Source of the DNA: JAMOAW01 sp039908535
GTDB lineage: Bacteria; Pseudomonadota; Magnetococcia; Magnetococcales; JADFZT01
NCBI GenBank assembly: GCA_039908535.1
Contig: JAMOAW010000013.1
Coordinates: 1 to 64,000 of the forward strand
Direction of reading: 5' to 3'
DNA: 64,000 nt
The position numbers and the translations under genes were made by a program. The notes below the pieces were generated by a model. It had not been told where the DNA came from. It saw nothing but the letters and a program-made list of their open reading frames with translations, and did not search any database. Position 1 is the first letter of the stretch. Each line of letters opens with the position of its first letter. Of this stretch, positions 17,009-26,732 are shown piece by piece.

Positions 17009-20000
17009 CTAGGCTTTAAGTTGCAACACCGGCACCGATAATCCCGCCCCACTTCTTTTTCCTTCTATAAACTCTGAGGCGTGCTTTAAAAAATAGTGAA
17101 GTTTAAAAATTTGATTTTCTAAAATTCTAATGGCTTCCAAATGCTCTTTTTCCATAATATTCTGATGATGGATTAACCCATGCAAATCTTCTTGCAAAGA
17201 GGCTAACAACGAGGGGACCGAGCGCAAAAAAACAAGATTATCTTCAAAAAAATGAATTTTGCTCAAACTTCTTTTTGTTTCATCAACCTTTACCGCATTT
17301 AATTCTGCCTCTATCACCAACAAATTGGAAATTAATTTAAGCGACTCAGCGAGTAAATCGTTTGTCTTTTTGATTGATTTATCAATAAATGTCAAAGAAA
17401 ACAATTTCAAATCAATCTTTTTCCTTATCTGATCAAGAGCGATATTTAACGCTTCTGTTTGTTTAAGCAACGAAACTTCTAAATGTTCATAATCTGGATT
17501 AAAAAACAGCAAAAATTGAGTATATGCGACACTATTACGTTCCATTATGGCTAAATTTGAATCCATTGCATCGATTTTTTCCGAATCGATATACCATAAA
17601 TCCATCATAAATTTTTCTATGGCATAAAATTGTTGAGTTAATTCATATAGGCCAATGGCTTTTTCAATCACTTCCCGATTTTGTAAGGGGGCCAAAAAAG
17701 AGTTGATGGGTCGTAGATGAATTTTGCGTATGCTCGCCAATTGCGAAAAAATCAAATCGCGCTCGGCGACTAAATGTTGCGTTATGGCATAGGCTCTGAC
17801 AAGTCTATTCTCTAATTTTTGAATTTTATTTTCAATAATCTGCCGATTTTCTTCCAAATTAAAAAAATCGCCTTTCATCTCCAAAAACTTGGAATTATTC
17901 AATATTTCGTTAAAAATACTCTCGTTAATAGGAAATCCATTGTTTTGAGAAATTCCAAACAGACACAGAAGCTCCTCTTCAAAATAGAGGCACTCCTCCT
18001 GCAACGAGTTTACATGGAGAGCCTGAGCCAACTCCTTACTGTTGGGAATCTCTTTCAAGGTATTCAGTAGGGGGGATAAAAAATTATTTTTTATATCTGG
18101 CAAAGATTGATTGAGTAACTTGGTCAAAAGTGGATTAAATTCAAAAAGAGAGCCAATTTTGGTCTGAGTTCGCACCTGTAACTGAACCAATTCCAAAAGC
18201 CACTGATCTCGTTTCAGGGGAAAAGGAGGCGTTGGCGGGGCGAATGGCTTCAAAAAGAGGGTGTAGAGCCAATGAATTGGTTTATATATGGATTGAACCT
18301 GAGATTTGGAGTCTAACATCGCAATTTGCTGGTTCAAAGCCCGTTCATGGCGTTTCATCTCACCATGAGCATGGGTAAATAAGAGATCAAAATGGTCAAT
18401 TCCAATTTTAAAAGGAGAAAAAACGCCTCCATACACTTGATTTAAAAATTTTGGGGCCAAGGTTTCGGCCTCCAAAAGAAATTTTGTGGTGACGATTTGC
18501 CTAGCATTATAGGCTTTGACATGTTGAATTCGGGTGGATTGAAACAGTCCTAGAAACCAAAAACGAAATTTTTCTTGGGTATTCAGACGGACATAATTTT
18601 TTAGTGCTGGATGGAGTTCTTCCAAAAATTGGTGATAGTTCCAGTAAAGAAGTGCTACGGGCGGACAACTCAAATGGGGAAGAACCGGTCGAATATCCGG
18701 TCCCGTTAAAAATAGACGCATTTTTTGTATCAATTCATTTTCCCATGTACGAAATTGTTGAATATTTTCATCCAAAAAATGCCGATCTTTACGTCCCCAA
18801 CGCGCCACCATGGCACTATAAAAAATGGGGTCCGACAGATCCATACTGATGGCAACGAATAAGATAAAAAACAAAATAAGACCACCCACAGCCAGCCCAT
18901 ATCTCTCCAAGAGGATGCCTTTAAGCTCTTCCAGATTACGACGTTTGGCCATGGGGATCCCCCCTTCACGAAGACGATCAATGGCCTCTAATGCGGGAAT
19001 ATGGACCTCGACATGGATATTATATTGATGATTGGTAATCCCCCCGGCCTTATCAACTTTGGAAAGGAGATCAATATAAGACGCGGTGAGTTGGTTTAAT
19101 TGCTGGGCTGTTTCTTGAAATTTTTTTTTGTTCTGCTCCAAAATAGCGACAATATCCTGAATTTGTTTGTTGATATGGTAGGATTCCAGGCTAAAGAGCA
19201 GATAGAGATTTTGCAAAGAGAGAGAGGTTATCCCCATCATGCTCTCTAAGGCATTCATTTGTTGTTGAACCAAAAATTGTGTTTTGGTCAAATCCTGGGC
19301 ATAATCGGCGACAATTTTTTGCATATGCGCCTCTAAGGAGAGGCGTAAATCCAAAGGAGAACGGAGTAACATGGCATCGATTTCGTCAGTCAATCCAAAT
19401 GGCTGACCCGATTGATTGAGCTTTAAAGCCACATTCTCTTGTCCAGGTCGATACCCACCATGAATGATAAAATATTTCCCCCAATATCGCGGCCCTTTGC
19501 GGGCGATGCCGCTGGAGGCAATGCCAGACATTTCATCATCTGGTACGACATTAAATTTTTCCAAGGCCTGGATGACCCTGTTGTTTAATACCGCTTGCAA
19601 GTCCCAAAGGGATTCGGGTTGTTCTGAATTTTGGCGACTTTGCTCACCGATGGCCATTTTGACCTGGAGTTGAATTTTTTTCCACTGCCAAGTGAGATCT
19701 TCCGTTTTGGACATCAGCAAAACGATGCCATCATAGTTGGTCCAAATGGAAATAGCCGTTAAAAACATGGCTAAGACAAACCACCTCGGGGTCTGTTTAA
19801 ATGCGTTCCAATACCCTTTAAAAATCAGACCACTCTCGGCCACACCTTGAAAGAGACGGGATTTAAAATCCAAAATCACCGACGAAAGAGCGAGTCCAAA
19901 AAAAATAGCCAAAAAAAGACGTAAACTTTCGTTATCGCTGCCGATCAGCCCTTGGCCAAACGTTTGGCTAAAACTAGGGTGTTGAACCAGATCGTTAACC

Positions 20001-20635
20001 CCTTTTGCGGTAGTCAAAGAAGAGCCGATAAAGAGCAGGGAGCCTAAGGTTAATTTGCCTATCGCGGTAATTTTTCCGACAATTTCGGCTGTTTTTTGTT
20101 TAAGATCGGTAACCTGTCGATTGGTTTTCCAAATTTGCGCAAAAGATCTCGCTACCTTGATGGGACGTGGGGCATTCTCCAGTGCCGACGCTTGGGCGGC
20201 AATAAATGCCTTATTTAAGGCCCCTGTATTAAGTCGCCAGATTAATCCCGTCAATTCATAAAAGGGATTGTCATCCAACATGGCCTCTTTTTCCCTTTTA
20301 AGGGCCTGATGAAACTCTTTTAACAATTGGGTTGTTAAGCGACGCCCCTGAAGTTGGGCATCGGTGGAGAGATCGTTTTCCTCTTTGCGCAGAGCGTACC
20401 GCAAAGAACGAATAGAGGATTGAATAAATTCGAGATCCGTGCTATCGGCGAAATCGCTCAATTGTTTATTATAAAAAACCGGCGTCGCCCCATCGCTTCC
20501 ATTATAACGCACGGTCACGGGGAAAAGATCCATCGGGGCATTGGGCTGCACGCCTTTGGGAAAGCAACGCGCAACAATTCTCCCATAATAAGAGAAGAGA
20601 GGATTGTTTTCCGCGTTTATTTCAACACTCTCCAC
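17009..20635 (-). CDS. Large multi-pass membrane protein of unknown function
   Basis: A 1208-residue protein not recognised as any family. It starts at GTG, 6 nt after a strong GGGGAGG site. The N-terminal 180 residues are soluble. Hydrophobic segments occur near 188-212, 233-255, 282-307 and 575-600 (VGGLILFFILFVAISM). Between the third and fourth lies a roughly 270-residue, probably periplasmic region with coiled coil (QNKKKFQETAQQLNQ). The last 600 residues are helical and charged, probably cytoplasmic. No catalytic motif, ATP-binding site or signal peptide is seen. It converges on the mechanosensitive channel gene. Two helix groups around a coiled-coil loop would fit a sensor or envelope-spanning scaffold, but this is speculation. 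Confidence 0.8.
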   Translation of the reverse strand: MESVEINAENNPLFSYYGRIVARCFPKGVQPNAPMDLFPVTVRYNGSDGATPVFYNKQLSDFADSTDLEFIQSSIRSLRYALRKEENDLSTDAQLQGRRLTTQLLKEFHQALKREKEAMLDDNPFYELTGLIWRLNTGALNKAFIAAQASALENAPRPIKVARSFAQIWKTNRQVTDLKQKTAEIVGKITAIGKLTLGSLLFIGSSLTTAKGVNDLVQHPSFSQTFGQGLIGSDNESLRLFLAIFFGLALSSVILDFKSRLFQGVAESGLIFKGYWNAFKQTPRWFVLAMFLTAISIWTNYDGIVLLMSKTEDLTWQWKKIQLQVKMAIGEQSRQNSEQPESLWDLQAVLNNRVIQALEKFNVVPDDEMSGIASSGIARKGPRYWGKYFIIHGGYRPGQENVALKLNQSGQPFGLTDEIDAMLLRSPLDLRLSLEAHMQKIVADYAQDLTKTQFLVQQQMNALESMMGITSLSLQNLYLLFSLESYHINKQIQDIVAILEQNKKKFQETAQQLNQLTASYIDLLSKVDKAGGITNHQYNIHVEVHIPALEAIDRLREGGIPMAKRRNLEELKGILLERYGLAVGGLILFFILFVAISMDLSDPIFYSAMVARWGRKDRHFLDENIQQFRTWENELIQKMRLFLTGPDIRPVLPHLSCPPVALLYWNYHQFLEELHPALKNYVRLNTQEKFRFWFLGLFQSTRIQHVKAYNARQIVTTKFLLEAETLAPKFLNQVYGGVFSPFKIGIDHFDLLFTHAHGEMKRHERALNQQIAMLDSKSQVQSIYKPIHWLYTLFLKPFAPPTPPFPLKRDQWLLELVQLQVRTQTKIGSLFEFNPLLTKLLNQSLPDIKNNFLSPLLNTLKEIPNSKELAQALHVNSLQEECLYFEEELLCLFGISQNNGFPINESIFNEILNNSKFLEMKGDFFNLEENRQIIENKIQKLENRLVRAYAITQHLVAERDLIFSQLASIRKIHLRPINSFLAPLQNREVIEKAIGLYELTQQFYAIEKFMMDLWYIDSEKIDAMDSNLAIMERNSVAYTQFLLFFNPDYEHLEVSLLKQTEALNIALDQIRKKIDLKLFSLTFIDKSIKKTNDLLAESLKLISNLLVIEAELNAVKVDETKRSLSKIHFFEDNLVFLRSVPSLLASLQEDLHGLIHHQNIMEKEHLEAIRILENQIFKLHYFLKHASEFIEGKRSGAGLSVPVLQLKA

Positions 20636-20658
20636 CAGGTTCCTCCCCTAACACAAAC

Positions 20659-20812
20659 GAACATCATGCCCTGCGGGCAAGGAATTAAAATCAAAACCCT
20701 GGGGGATGGATCCCCCAGACCCCCTCTTTTTTTTATGACTTTAAAAAAAAAAGAGGGTCTGGGGGGCGGTTCGCCGCTCCCCAAGGTCTTGATGGTCAGT
20801 TATCCAATACAT
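20659..20812. repeat. Type A hairpin repeat (divergent gap)
   Basis: A full copy with GCCCTGCGGGC end, CTGGGGGAT/ATCCCCCAG stem, central T8/A10 inverted tract, GGCGGTTCGCCGCT stem and CCAATACAT end. It sits just upstream of the leftward 1208-residue gene. Confidence 0.9.
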
Positions 20813-21320
20813 CAAAATAAAACAAACATTTCAATGCGTTGTCTTAACGAAAAACATACCGACATGGTAGCCTGTTTGAATCGAATTGGCAACCAAAAAC
20901 AAAGAAATTGCGTGGTTAACAAGAGATATCTTCACGCAAAGTCAAAAAAAAACCCATCCATTGAAAAAATTTGCAACAAGAGACGTTACAAAAAACCATG
21001 TGTGCGCTCTATACATTTTGATATCTCAAAAAAACAATCAAGACCTTGGAAGGCAAAGAACCGCCTCCCGACGCCCTCCACTTTTTTTTAAATTAAAGAG
21101 GAAGTCTAAGGGATTCATCCCCAAGGGTTTTGCTTTTAATTTTTAGCACGAAGGTCACCATCTGCTGCCACCTTGTCCAGACTTTCACCTCTTCTTCACA
21201 AAAAATCACGGTCAACTCCTTTATTTTTTTCAAAAAAATTGAAATAATATGAACAGTTAAAGCCATACAGTTACCACAACGACACATTTTATCACAACAT
21301 AACGATGGAGTTATCTAAAC
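20813..21320. other. Gene-free divergent region with one decayed repeat
   Basis: Short frames here cross the repeats and lack start sites or composition of real genes. The region holds the decayed type A repeat at 21035-21144 and must contain promoters for the flanking divergent genes. No FliA-type GCCGATAA was found before the MCP. GGAG lies 10 nt before the MCP start. Confidence 0.5.
21035..21144. repeat. Decayed type A hairpin repeat
   Basis: Recognisable by CAAGACCTTGG, AGAACCGCCTCCC, a T8 run and GGGATTCATCCCC followed by AGGGTTTTGCTTTT, but with several changes that weaken the stems. It looks like an old copy. Confidence 0.7.
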
Positions 21321-23060
21321 ATGTTATCAAATATGAAAGTTGGGCACAAAATTTACACTTTGGCCTTTTTGCTCCTTTCCCTGCTCATTGGATCTGCCTG
21401 GATAGCGATCTATGAGGTAAAAGGAATATCTGAAATAATGGAAGAATTAAAAACTGAGGATTTTGTCCTGATAGAGTCAATTAATAACTATCAGGAACAT
21501 TTTTTAAAACAGATACATGCCTTAGATCGCACCTTACTGTTTGGTTATATGATCTCAACCGATGCAAATGCGGCCAAAGATTTAGATAACGAACTAAAAA
21601 TATTTAAAGAACAGGATGTTAATACCGATACCCAGATCAAAAAGATTACCGATCTCCTTGCCAATAGAGGTAACAAACCTCTTGATGATGGGGGGCTCAC
21701 AGAACTTAAAGAAAATAAGGCCCATTTAAATGAGGTTGAAAAACAACATGGGATTGTTAAAACATCCGCAGAAAAAATATTTTCCTTGTTACACCAGGGC
21801 AAAATTGCCGAGGCGCAAACTGTAAGAGGGGAACTCGATAAGTTGATAAAAGAAATGGATACCCATCTTGAACAATGGATTGCCAACGAGCAAAAATTTA
21901 CTGAGGCCTCCTTGGAACTCGTCACAGAAATGGAGGACGCAACAATTCGCTCAAGTGCGCTCTTTGCCCTGTTTGGAATTATATTTGGCTTGCTGATTGC
22001 GTTTTTAATTGGAAAAAACATTACCGCTCCTCTTTTGCAATGCGGCCATCTTTTTGGAAAACTTGCGGATGGAGATTTATCCATTAGTTGTGCCATGGCC
22101 CGTACCGACGAGATCGGTCAATTGTTTAGTTCTATGTCCAACATGACAGCCAAATTGCGTTCGGTGATTGGCACCGTTCAAGCCGCAGTGGATTCGGTAA
22201 CAGCGGCAGGCAACGAACTTACCTCCTCTTCGGCAACCATTTCCGAAGGGGCATCAAATCAGGCGGCCTCGGTAGAGGAGACCTCCTCGGCCATGGAGCA
22301 GATGTCTTCCAATATTCAACAAAACACCGATAACGCCCAACAGACAGAAAAAATCGCCGTTCAAGCCGCAGCCGATGCCCAAGAGGGGGGCAAGGCGGTG
22401 ACCCAGGCGGTCAACGCCATGAAGGAAATCGCGAGTAAAATTTCTATCATTGAAGAGATCGCCCGCCAAACCAATCTATTGGCCTTGAATGCGGCGATTG
22501 AAGCGGCGCGGGCTGGAGAGCATGGCAAAGGGTTCGCTGTGGTTGCTGCTGAGGTTCGCAAGCTGGCCGAACGCAGCCAAGCCGCAGCAGGGGAGATCAG
22601 TCATCTCTCATCTTCTAGTGTCGAGGTCGCTGAACGGGCGGGCGGCATCATTTCTAAACTCGTCCCAGACATCCGCAGAACCGCTGAACTTATCCAAGAA
22701 ATTTCTACCTCTAGCCTGGAGCAATCCCAGGGAGCTGGACAGATCAATCAGGCATTACAACAGCTTGATCAGGTGATCCAACAAAATGCAGGGGCGACGG
22801 CAGCGTTGGCCTCCACCGCAAATGAACTGTCCGACCATGCGCAAAATTTAAATGATGCCGTCGCCCAGTTTAATCTAGGAACGCAGAGGAGTTCCATGGT
22901 CACAACTGGCAGAAGAGTTCCAGCTCGGTTACCTTCCAAATCCCTCCCCAAGCCAACTACGCAAACATCTCGACAAATCCAACCTAAAGGTGTTCTTTTG
23001 GATATGCGGGGAAATCAGAGTGGAGGAGGAGCCACCGATGACGAATTTGAAAAATTTTAA
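21321..23060 (+). CDS. Methyl-accepting chemotaxis protein
   Basis: A 579-residue transmembrane chemoreceptor. TM1 is about residues 10-30. The periplasmic helical domain at 31-212 looks like a four-helix-bundle ligand domain. TM2 is about 213-233, HAMP 234-290, and the signalling coiled coil 300-530. The conserved hairpin tip near residue 380 includes ARQTNLLALNAAIEAARAG and FAVVAAEVRKLAERS, which contact CheA/CheW. Gln/Glu-rich methylation helices flank it. The protein ends DDEFEKF; EFEKF fits the x-aromatic-x-x-F pentapeptide that tethers CheR/CheB. No chemotaxis operon is adjacent, so it is an orphan receptor; its ligand is unknown. Confidence 0.93.
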   Translation: MLSNMKVGHKIYTLAFLLLSLLIGSAWIAIYEVKGISEIMEELKTEDFVLIESINNYQEHFLKQIHALDRTLLFGYMISTDANAAKDLDNELKIFKEQDVNTDTQIKKITDLLANRGNKPLDDGGLTELKENKAHLNEVEKQHGIVKTSAEKIFSLLHQGKIAEAQTVRGELDKLIKEMDTHLEQWIANEQKFTEASLELVTEMEDATIRSSALFALFGIIFGLLIAFLIGKNITAPLLQCGHLFGKLADGDLSISCAMARTDEIGQLFSSMSNMTAKLRSVIGTVQAAVDSVTAAGNELTSSSATISEGASNQAASVEETSSAMEQMSSNIQQNTDNAQQTEKIAVQAAADAQEGGKAVTQAVNAMKEIASKISIIEEIARQTNLLALNAAIEAARAGEHGKGFAVVAAEVRKLAERSQAAAGEISHLSSSSVEVAERAGGIISKLVPDIRRTAELIQEISTSSLEQSQGAGQINQALQQLDQVIQQNAGATAALASTANELSDHAQNLNDAVAQFNLGTQRSSMVTTGRRVPARLPSKSLPKPTTQTSRQIQPKGVLLDMRGNQSGGGATDDEFEKF

Positions 23061-23070
23061 AAGTCTCTCC

Positions 23071-23229
23071 GAACAAAGACCCTTCGGATAAAAAAGAATC
23101 AAAGACCAAACCTTTAGGGATAGATCCCCCCCAGCCCCTCTCTTTTTTTTAAAAAAATAAAAAAAAAGAGAGGGGAATTGGGAAGCTGTTCTCCGCCTCC
23201 CCAAACTCTTGATGTTTATTTTTCCGTTA
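23071..23229. repeat. Type A hairpin repeat downstream of the MCP gene
   Basis: Starts with a GACCCTTCGG hairpin-like end, then GGGATAGATCCCCC, a T8 run, an A-rich tract with GAGAGGGG, and CTGTTCTCCGCC. Stems carry several substitutions. Ends in TTATTTTTCCG. Confidence 0.85.
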
Positions 23230-23369
23230 TTCCCATTTTTCCTCTTATAGATATCCACATAAATTTTAAATGGGATTCATGTAAAAAATAGACTTTTTAC
23301 AACAAGCATGGTAACCTGGGTATCATCATACTTAATCGTAAGGTCGTCTGTTTTTTGGTTTTATTATTT

Positions 23370-23478
23370 AAAAAAAAAGGGGTCTGGGGGATTGCCCCCA
23401 GGGTTTTGCTTTTGACCTCGGTTTTGCTTCCTTCAAAAAGCAGGGGGATTGGGGGATGCAATCCCCCAAGGTCTTGAA
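23370..23478. repeat. Type B hairpin repeat
   Basis: Contains CTGGGGG-ATTG-CCCCCAG, then the spacer GGTTTTGCTTTTGACCTCGG, AAAGCAGGGGG and a TTGGGGGAT-GCA-ATCCCCCAA hairpin. Reverse orientation relative to the copy at 24497-24631. Confidence 0.9.
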
Positions 23479-23592
23479 TGCAGAAAAGTTAAATTTCGAT
23501 GCGTGAATAAACAGATGAAAATTTTTATCTTTTATGACATTATTTTGTTTTTCTCAACCCCTCTCATAATCTAATAATTAAGGGATCCTAAA

Positions 23593-24465
23593 ATGAAATT
23601 GGTAATGATCGTTACTATCACCGCCTGTATGGCATTGGCAATCGGGTGTTCTAAAACAGAAGAACAACCGAAATCTGCGGCAAAGAGTGCTGTACAGAAC
23701 CAAGAGCCTTTGACCACAGAAGCAGCTGCCCCGAAAGCACAGGCCGTTGTCACCGAGACGACTCCTGCCCAACCATCCGCTACAGCGGTGGAACCCCCTG
23801 CCGTGGCACAACCATCCGCTACGGCGGTGGAACCCCCTGCCGTGGCACAACCATCCGCTACGGCGGTGGAACCCCCTGCCGTGGCACAACCATCCGCTAC
23901 AGCGGTGGAACCCCCTGCCGTGGCACACCCGACCGTGGCTGCGGTTACTCCCACCCCAGATGCGCAATCACCGACCGTAGCTCCTCCTTCTAACCAAGGG
24001 ACGGTCAAATCCACCCAGCAGGCTGGAGGATATACCTACGTAGAAGCAGACCAGAACGGCCAGATTATTTGGTTGGCGGGTCCTGCTACCACGGTCAATA
24101 CCGGAGATATGATCCATTGGGAGCAAGGAGCGGTGATGCATAATTTTTTTAGCAAAACCCTCAATCGTACCTTTCCTGAGATTTTGTTTGTTTCAGCCGT
24201 ACTTCCTGGAGCCTCTCCCCCACCCCCGCCTCCTATGACGGCCAAGGTGGTCTCTACCACACAAGCCTCTGGATATGACTACCTGGAAGTAGATCGTGGC
24301 GATGGTCAGCCAGCCATTTGGTTAGCCGCCCCCAGTAGCTCAATCAAGGTGGGTGATCAGGTCTCTTGGAGTGGCGGTAGCCAGATGCAAAATTTTTTTA
24401 GCAAAGGGTTGAACCGGACCTTTGAGACGATCTATTTTGTCAGCAGCGTTTCAGTGGTTCCATAA
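23593..24465 (+). CDS. Repeat-containing lipoprotein with two NrfJ-like domains
   Basis: A 290-residue lipoprotein: the signal peptide ends in the lipobox LAIGC, so Cys19 is probably lipidated. Residues about 60-110 are four perfect or near-perfect 13-residue units QPSATAVEPPAVA, a Pro/Ala-rich spacer encoded by 39-bp tandem repeats. Two homologous domains of about 60 residues follow (YTYVEADQNGQIIWLAGP and YDYLEVDRGDGQPAIWLAAP), each ending in NFFSKxLNRTF and a YFVS/LFVS strand. These resemble small OB-like periplasmic domains annotated NrfJ-like in other proteobacteria; that link is from memory. The spacer probably projects the domains from the membrane. No redox cofactor motif is seen. Confidence 0.8.
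   Translation: MKLVMIVTITACMALAIGCSKTEEQPKSAAKSAVQNQEPLTTEAAAPKAQAVVTETTPAQPSATAVEPPAVAQPSATAVEPPAVAQPSATAVEPPAVAQPSATAVEPPAVAHPTVAAVTPTPDAQSPTVAPPSNQGTVKSTQQAGGYTYVEADQNGQIIWLAGPATTVNTGDMIHWEQGAVMHNFFSKTLNRTFPEILFVSAVLPGASPPPPPPMTAKVVSTTQASGYDYLEVDRGDGQPAIWLAAPSSSIKVGDQVSWSGGSQMQNFFSKGLNRTFETIYFVSSVSVVP
23770..23925 (+). repeat. 39-bp coding tandem repeat, four units
   Basis: Four head-to-tail copies of a 39-bp unit begin at 23770, 23809, 23848 and 23887. They differ only at a synonymous ACA/ACG position and the last unit boundary. In-frame units encode a Pro/Ala linker in the lipoprotein. Confidence 0.95.
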
Positions 24466-24496
24466 TATTGCCATTTTGGTTGCGGCTTTTTCTTGA

Positions 24497-24631
24497 TGTA
24501 TCGAAAAAATAAAAAATCAAGACCTTGGGGGATTGCATCCCCCAATCCCCCTGCTTTTTGAAGGAAGCAAAACCGAGGTCAAAAGCAAAAGCAAAACCCT
24601 GGGGGCAATCCCCCAGACCCCTTTTTTTTTA
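24497..24631. repeat. Type B hairpin repeat (convergent gap)
   Basis: Forward type B copy: TGTATCGAAAAAATAAAAAA end, TTGGGGGAT/ATCCCCCAA stem, a GCAAAACCGAGG spacer with CAAAAG repeats, CTGGGGG-CAAT-CCCCCAG stem and a T9 tract. It separates the lipoprotein and carrier genes and could terminate both transcripts. Confidence 0.9.
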
Positions 24632-24638
24632 GGTACCC

Positions 24639-26408
24639 TTAAAACGGCCACACCAAAGGGACGACCCCTACGGTCACCACCCCCACCAATATAGTTAACG
24701 GCACTCCCGCGCGCACATAATCCCCAAATCGATATCCCCCAGATCCTTGCACCATAAGATTGGTTTGATAACCAATGGGAGTGGAAAAACTGGCCGAGGC
24801 GGCTACCAAAAGGGTGACGGCAAATGGAAACAGTGAGACCCCTAAATTGCTGGCCGTCGCTTGGGCGATAGGAAACATGAGAGCAGCGGTGGCATTGTTG
24901 GTGATCACCATACTCAAAAGGGCGGTGACCGTAAATAGTGCGGCTAACGAGGCCAACCGGTCACCAGCGGCTAAGGCGACCATGTGTTCAGCCAAAAATG
25001 TGGCGGCCCCTGTTATCTCCAGGGCCGTGCCGAAAGCCAACGAGGCGGCGATCACCAGCAATACAGACCATTCTACCGTTTGCCGGGCCACCCGACTGGA
25101 GACGCAACCGGTGAGGATCATGGCACCAGCCGCGACGAGCGCGGTTTTTAGGGTGGAGAGCCATCCGGTTCCACCAGCTATGACCATTAAAATAACAATG
25201 AGAATGGCCAAGGGGGCGCGGTCATGGCGCTTAGGGCGATAGTCGAGTGGATGCACCAAAAAAAAATCGCTGGAATGGCGTAGACGATCGATAAAAGAGA
25301 GAGATCCCTCCAGCAACAGGGTGTCGCCTGCTTTTAAGACAATATCCCCAATTTTACGACCGGAGATTTTTTCGCCATTACGGGCGACAGCTAAAATGGC
25401 GGCGTGATAAACCGAACGAAAGCGGCCATCGCGAATGTTTTTTCCCAACAATGGACAACGATCAGAGACCACCGCCTCGACCAAACAACGCTCTTTATAG
25501 CTGCCCTCCAATTTAAAAATTTGTTCAGTAGCCGGACGCAAACCTTTAAAATTGCGTAAATCGGCGACCGATGCCACCACACCGGTAAAAAGCAAACGAT
25601 CCCCTCCATACAGATAATCTTGAGCAGAGATGGCGGGTAAAACACGACCAGCTCGAAAAATTTCAATTAAGTAAAGTCCTGGCAGATGGCGTAATCCCGC
25701 CTCGGCCACGGTTAGTCCGACCAAGCGACTGTTGGGCTCGACCATCATCTCTACCGAGTAGGCCCGCACATTGGCAAATTGACTGGTTGCCGAAAGGCGT
25801 TCCGGCAAGACCCAACGCCCGCAAAGTAAAAGATAACCGATGACAACCCCCACCACCGGTGCCCCGATCCAAAAGAGTTCAAATATAGAAAATCCGGGTA
25901 GATCGCTTTTGGTGCGAATAAGTCCATGGACCACAAGATTGGTGCTGGATCCAATCAAAGTGCATAATCCACCGGCCGATGCCGCATAGGTAAGGGGAAG
26001 CATTAATTTTGAAACGGAAACCCCCCGTTGTTTGGCCCATGCGTTGACCGCCGGAATAAACATAGCCACCACCGGTGTGTTATTGAGAAAGGCCGAGACC
26101 ATCACCACAGGGGCCATCAAGCGCCACTGCGCATGACGTAATGAACGGGGATGCCCAAGCAACAGATCGGCCAACAAGCCGACCGCTCCCGTCTCTTGTA
26201 GACCAGCGACAACCACATAGAGCACCCCCACCGTCACCATCCCTTCGTTGGCCAAACCTGCCAGGGCCTGCTGGGTGGTCAGCACCCCGGCCAACAACAA
26301 AATAGTCACGCCTCCCAACAGGGTAACATCGGCAGAAAACCGATTGCTGGCCAACAATCCACAGCACAGCAAGAGAGTCGAAAGAGAAAGCCATGCATCT
26401 ATGCCCAT
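24639..26408 (-). CDS. SLC13/DASS-type permease with two RCK_C (TrkA-C) domains
   Basis: A 589-residue inner-membrane carrier of the ion transporter superfamily. Helices fill residues 5-210 and 390-589. SLC13 signatures include AFLNNTPVVAMFIP and TLIGSSTNLVVHGL in the first half, with the inverted-repeat partner VITNNATAALMFPIA and STPIGYQTNLMV in the second. Two cytoplasmic RCK_C domains lie between, about 218-280 (NSRLVGLTVAEAGL) and 305-370 (GDTLLLEGS), which usually gate or regulate. Family members carry sulfate, dicarboxylates or other anions with sodium; the substrate cannot be told here. Single gene, ending at a hairpin repeat. Confidence 0.85.
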   Translation of the reverse strand: MGIDAWLSLSTLLLCCGLLASNRFSADVTLLGGVTILLLAGVLTTQQALAGLANEGMVTVGVLYVVVAGLQETGAVGLLADLLLGHPRSLRHAQWRLMAPVVMVSAFLNNTPVVAMFIPAVNAWAKQRGVSVSKLMLPLTYAASAGGLCTLIGSSTNLVVHGLIRTKSDLPGFSIFELFWIGAPVVGVVIGYLLLCGRWVLPERLSATSQFANVRAYSVEMMVEPNSRLVGLTVAEAGLRHLPGLYLIEIFRAGRVLPAISAQDYLYGGDRLLFTGVVASVADLRNFKGLRPATEQIFKLEGSYKERCLVEAVVSDRCPLLGKNIRDGRFRSVYHAAILAVARNGEKISGRKIGDIVLKAGDTLLLEGSLSFIDRLRHSSDFFLVHPLDYRPKRHDRAPLAILIVILMVIAGGTGWLSTLKTALVAAGAMILTGCVSSRVARQTVEWSVLLVIAASLAFGTALEITGAATFLAEHMVALAAGDRLASLAALFTVTALLSMVITNNATAALMFPIAQATASNLGVSLFPFAVTLLVAASASFSTPIGYQTNLMVQGSGGYRFGDYVRAGVPLTILVGVVTVGVVPLVWPF

Positions 26409-26732
26409 AAAAGACCTTTATAAATGGAATATGAATTATCTAAAAAAATAAAATAAAAGCGTAGATAATTCTTTGACGTGCACATGTATTCTAAAGATAG
26501 ACTTTTCAGAACGTCCATGGTAACGTAATTTTGATTGCATGATGATTGCAAAAAGGCAAAGATATAGAAAAAGAACATGATGCCCTTCGGGCAAAAAAAA
26601 TCAATGGCCAAACCCTGAGGGATGCCCCCTGGACCTCCTCTTTTTTTTAAAAAAAAAGAGGAGAGGCGGTTCTCCACCCACCCAAGGTCTTGATTTTAAA
26701 TTAATCGACCATTTACTGGCTGAGCTTAAAAA
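26409..26732. other. Divergent gap with one type A repeat
   Basis: No gene is supported. The repeat at 26573-26701 takes the right half. The left half must include the leftward promoter of the carrier gene. Confidence 0.5.
26573..26701. repeat. Type A hairpin repeat upstream of the pilZ-cheX gene
   Basis: Reverse copy with GCCCTTCGGGC end hairpin, a shortened GAGGGATGCCCCCTGG stem, central T8/A9 tract, GGCGGTTCTCCACC and AAGGTCTTGATTTTAAAT. It is about 30 bp from the next start codon, so it lies in the likely leader. Confidence 0.85.

Larger units (their letters stand above)
23061..23592. other. Gap of about 530 bp filled by two hairpin repeats
   Basis: A type A copy (23071-23229) and a type B copy (23370-23478) occupy much of this gap. 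No gene is supported. The rest, 23479-23592, is probably the promoter region of the lipoprotein gene. Confidence 0.6.

Noticed and set aside
20354..21091. A 245-residue plus-strand frame crossing the 20.4-21.1 kb region
   Set aside because: It runs antisense through a real gene and then through two repeats; composition and lack of a start site mark it as chance.
23571..24014. Minus-strand Gly/Ala/Thr-rich frame opposite the lipoprotein
   Set aside because: It is the antisense of the 39-bp repeats; the plus-strand frame has a lipobox and conserved domains.
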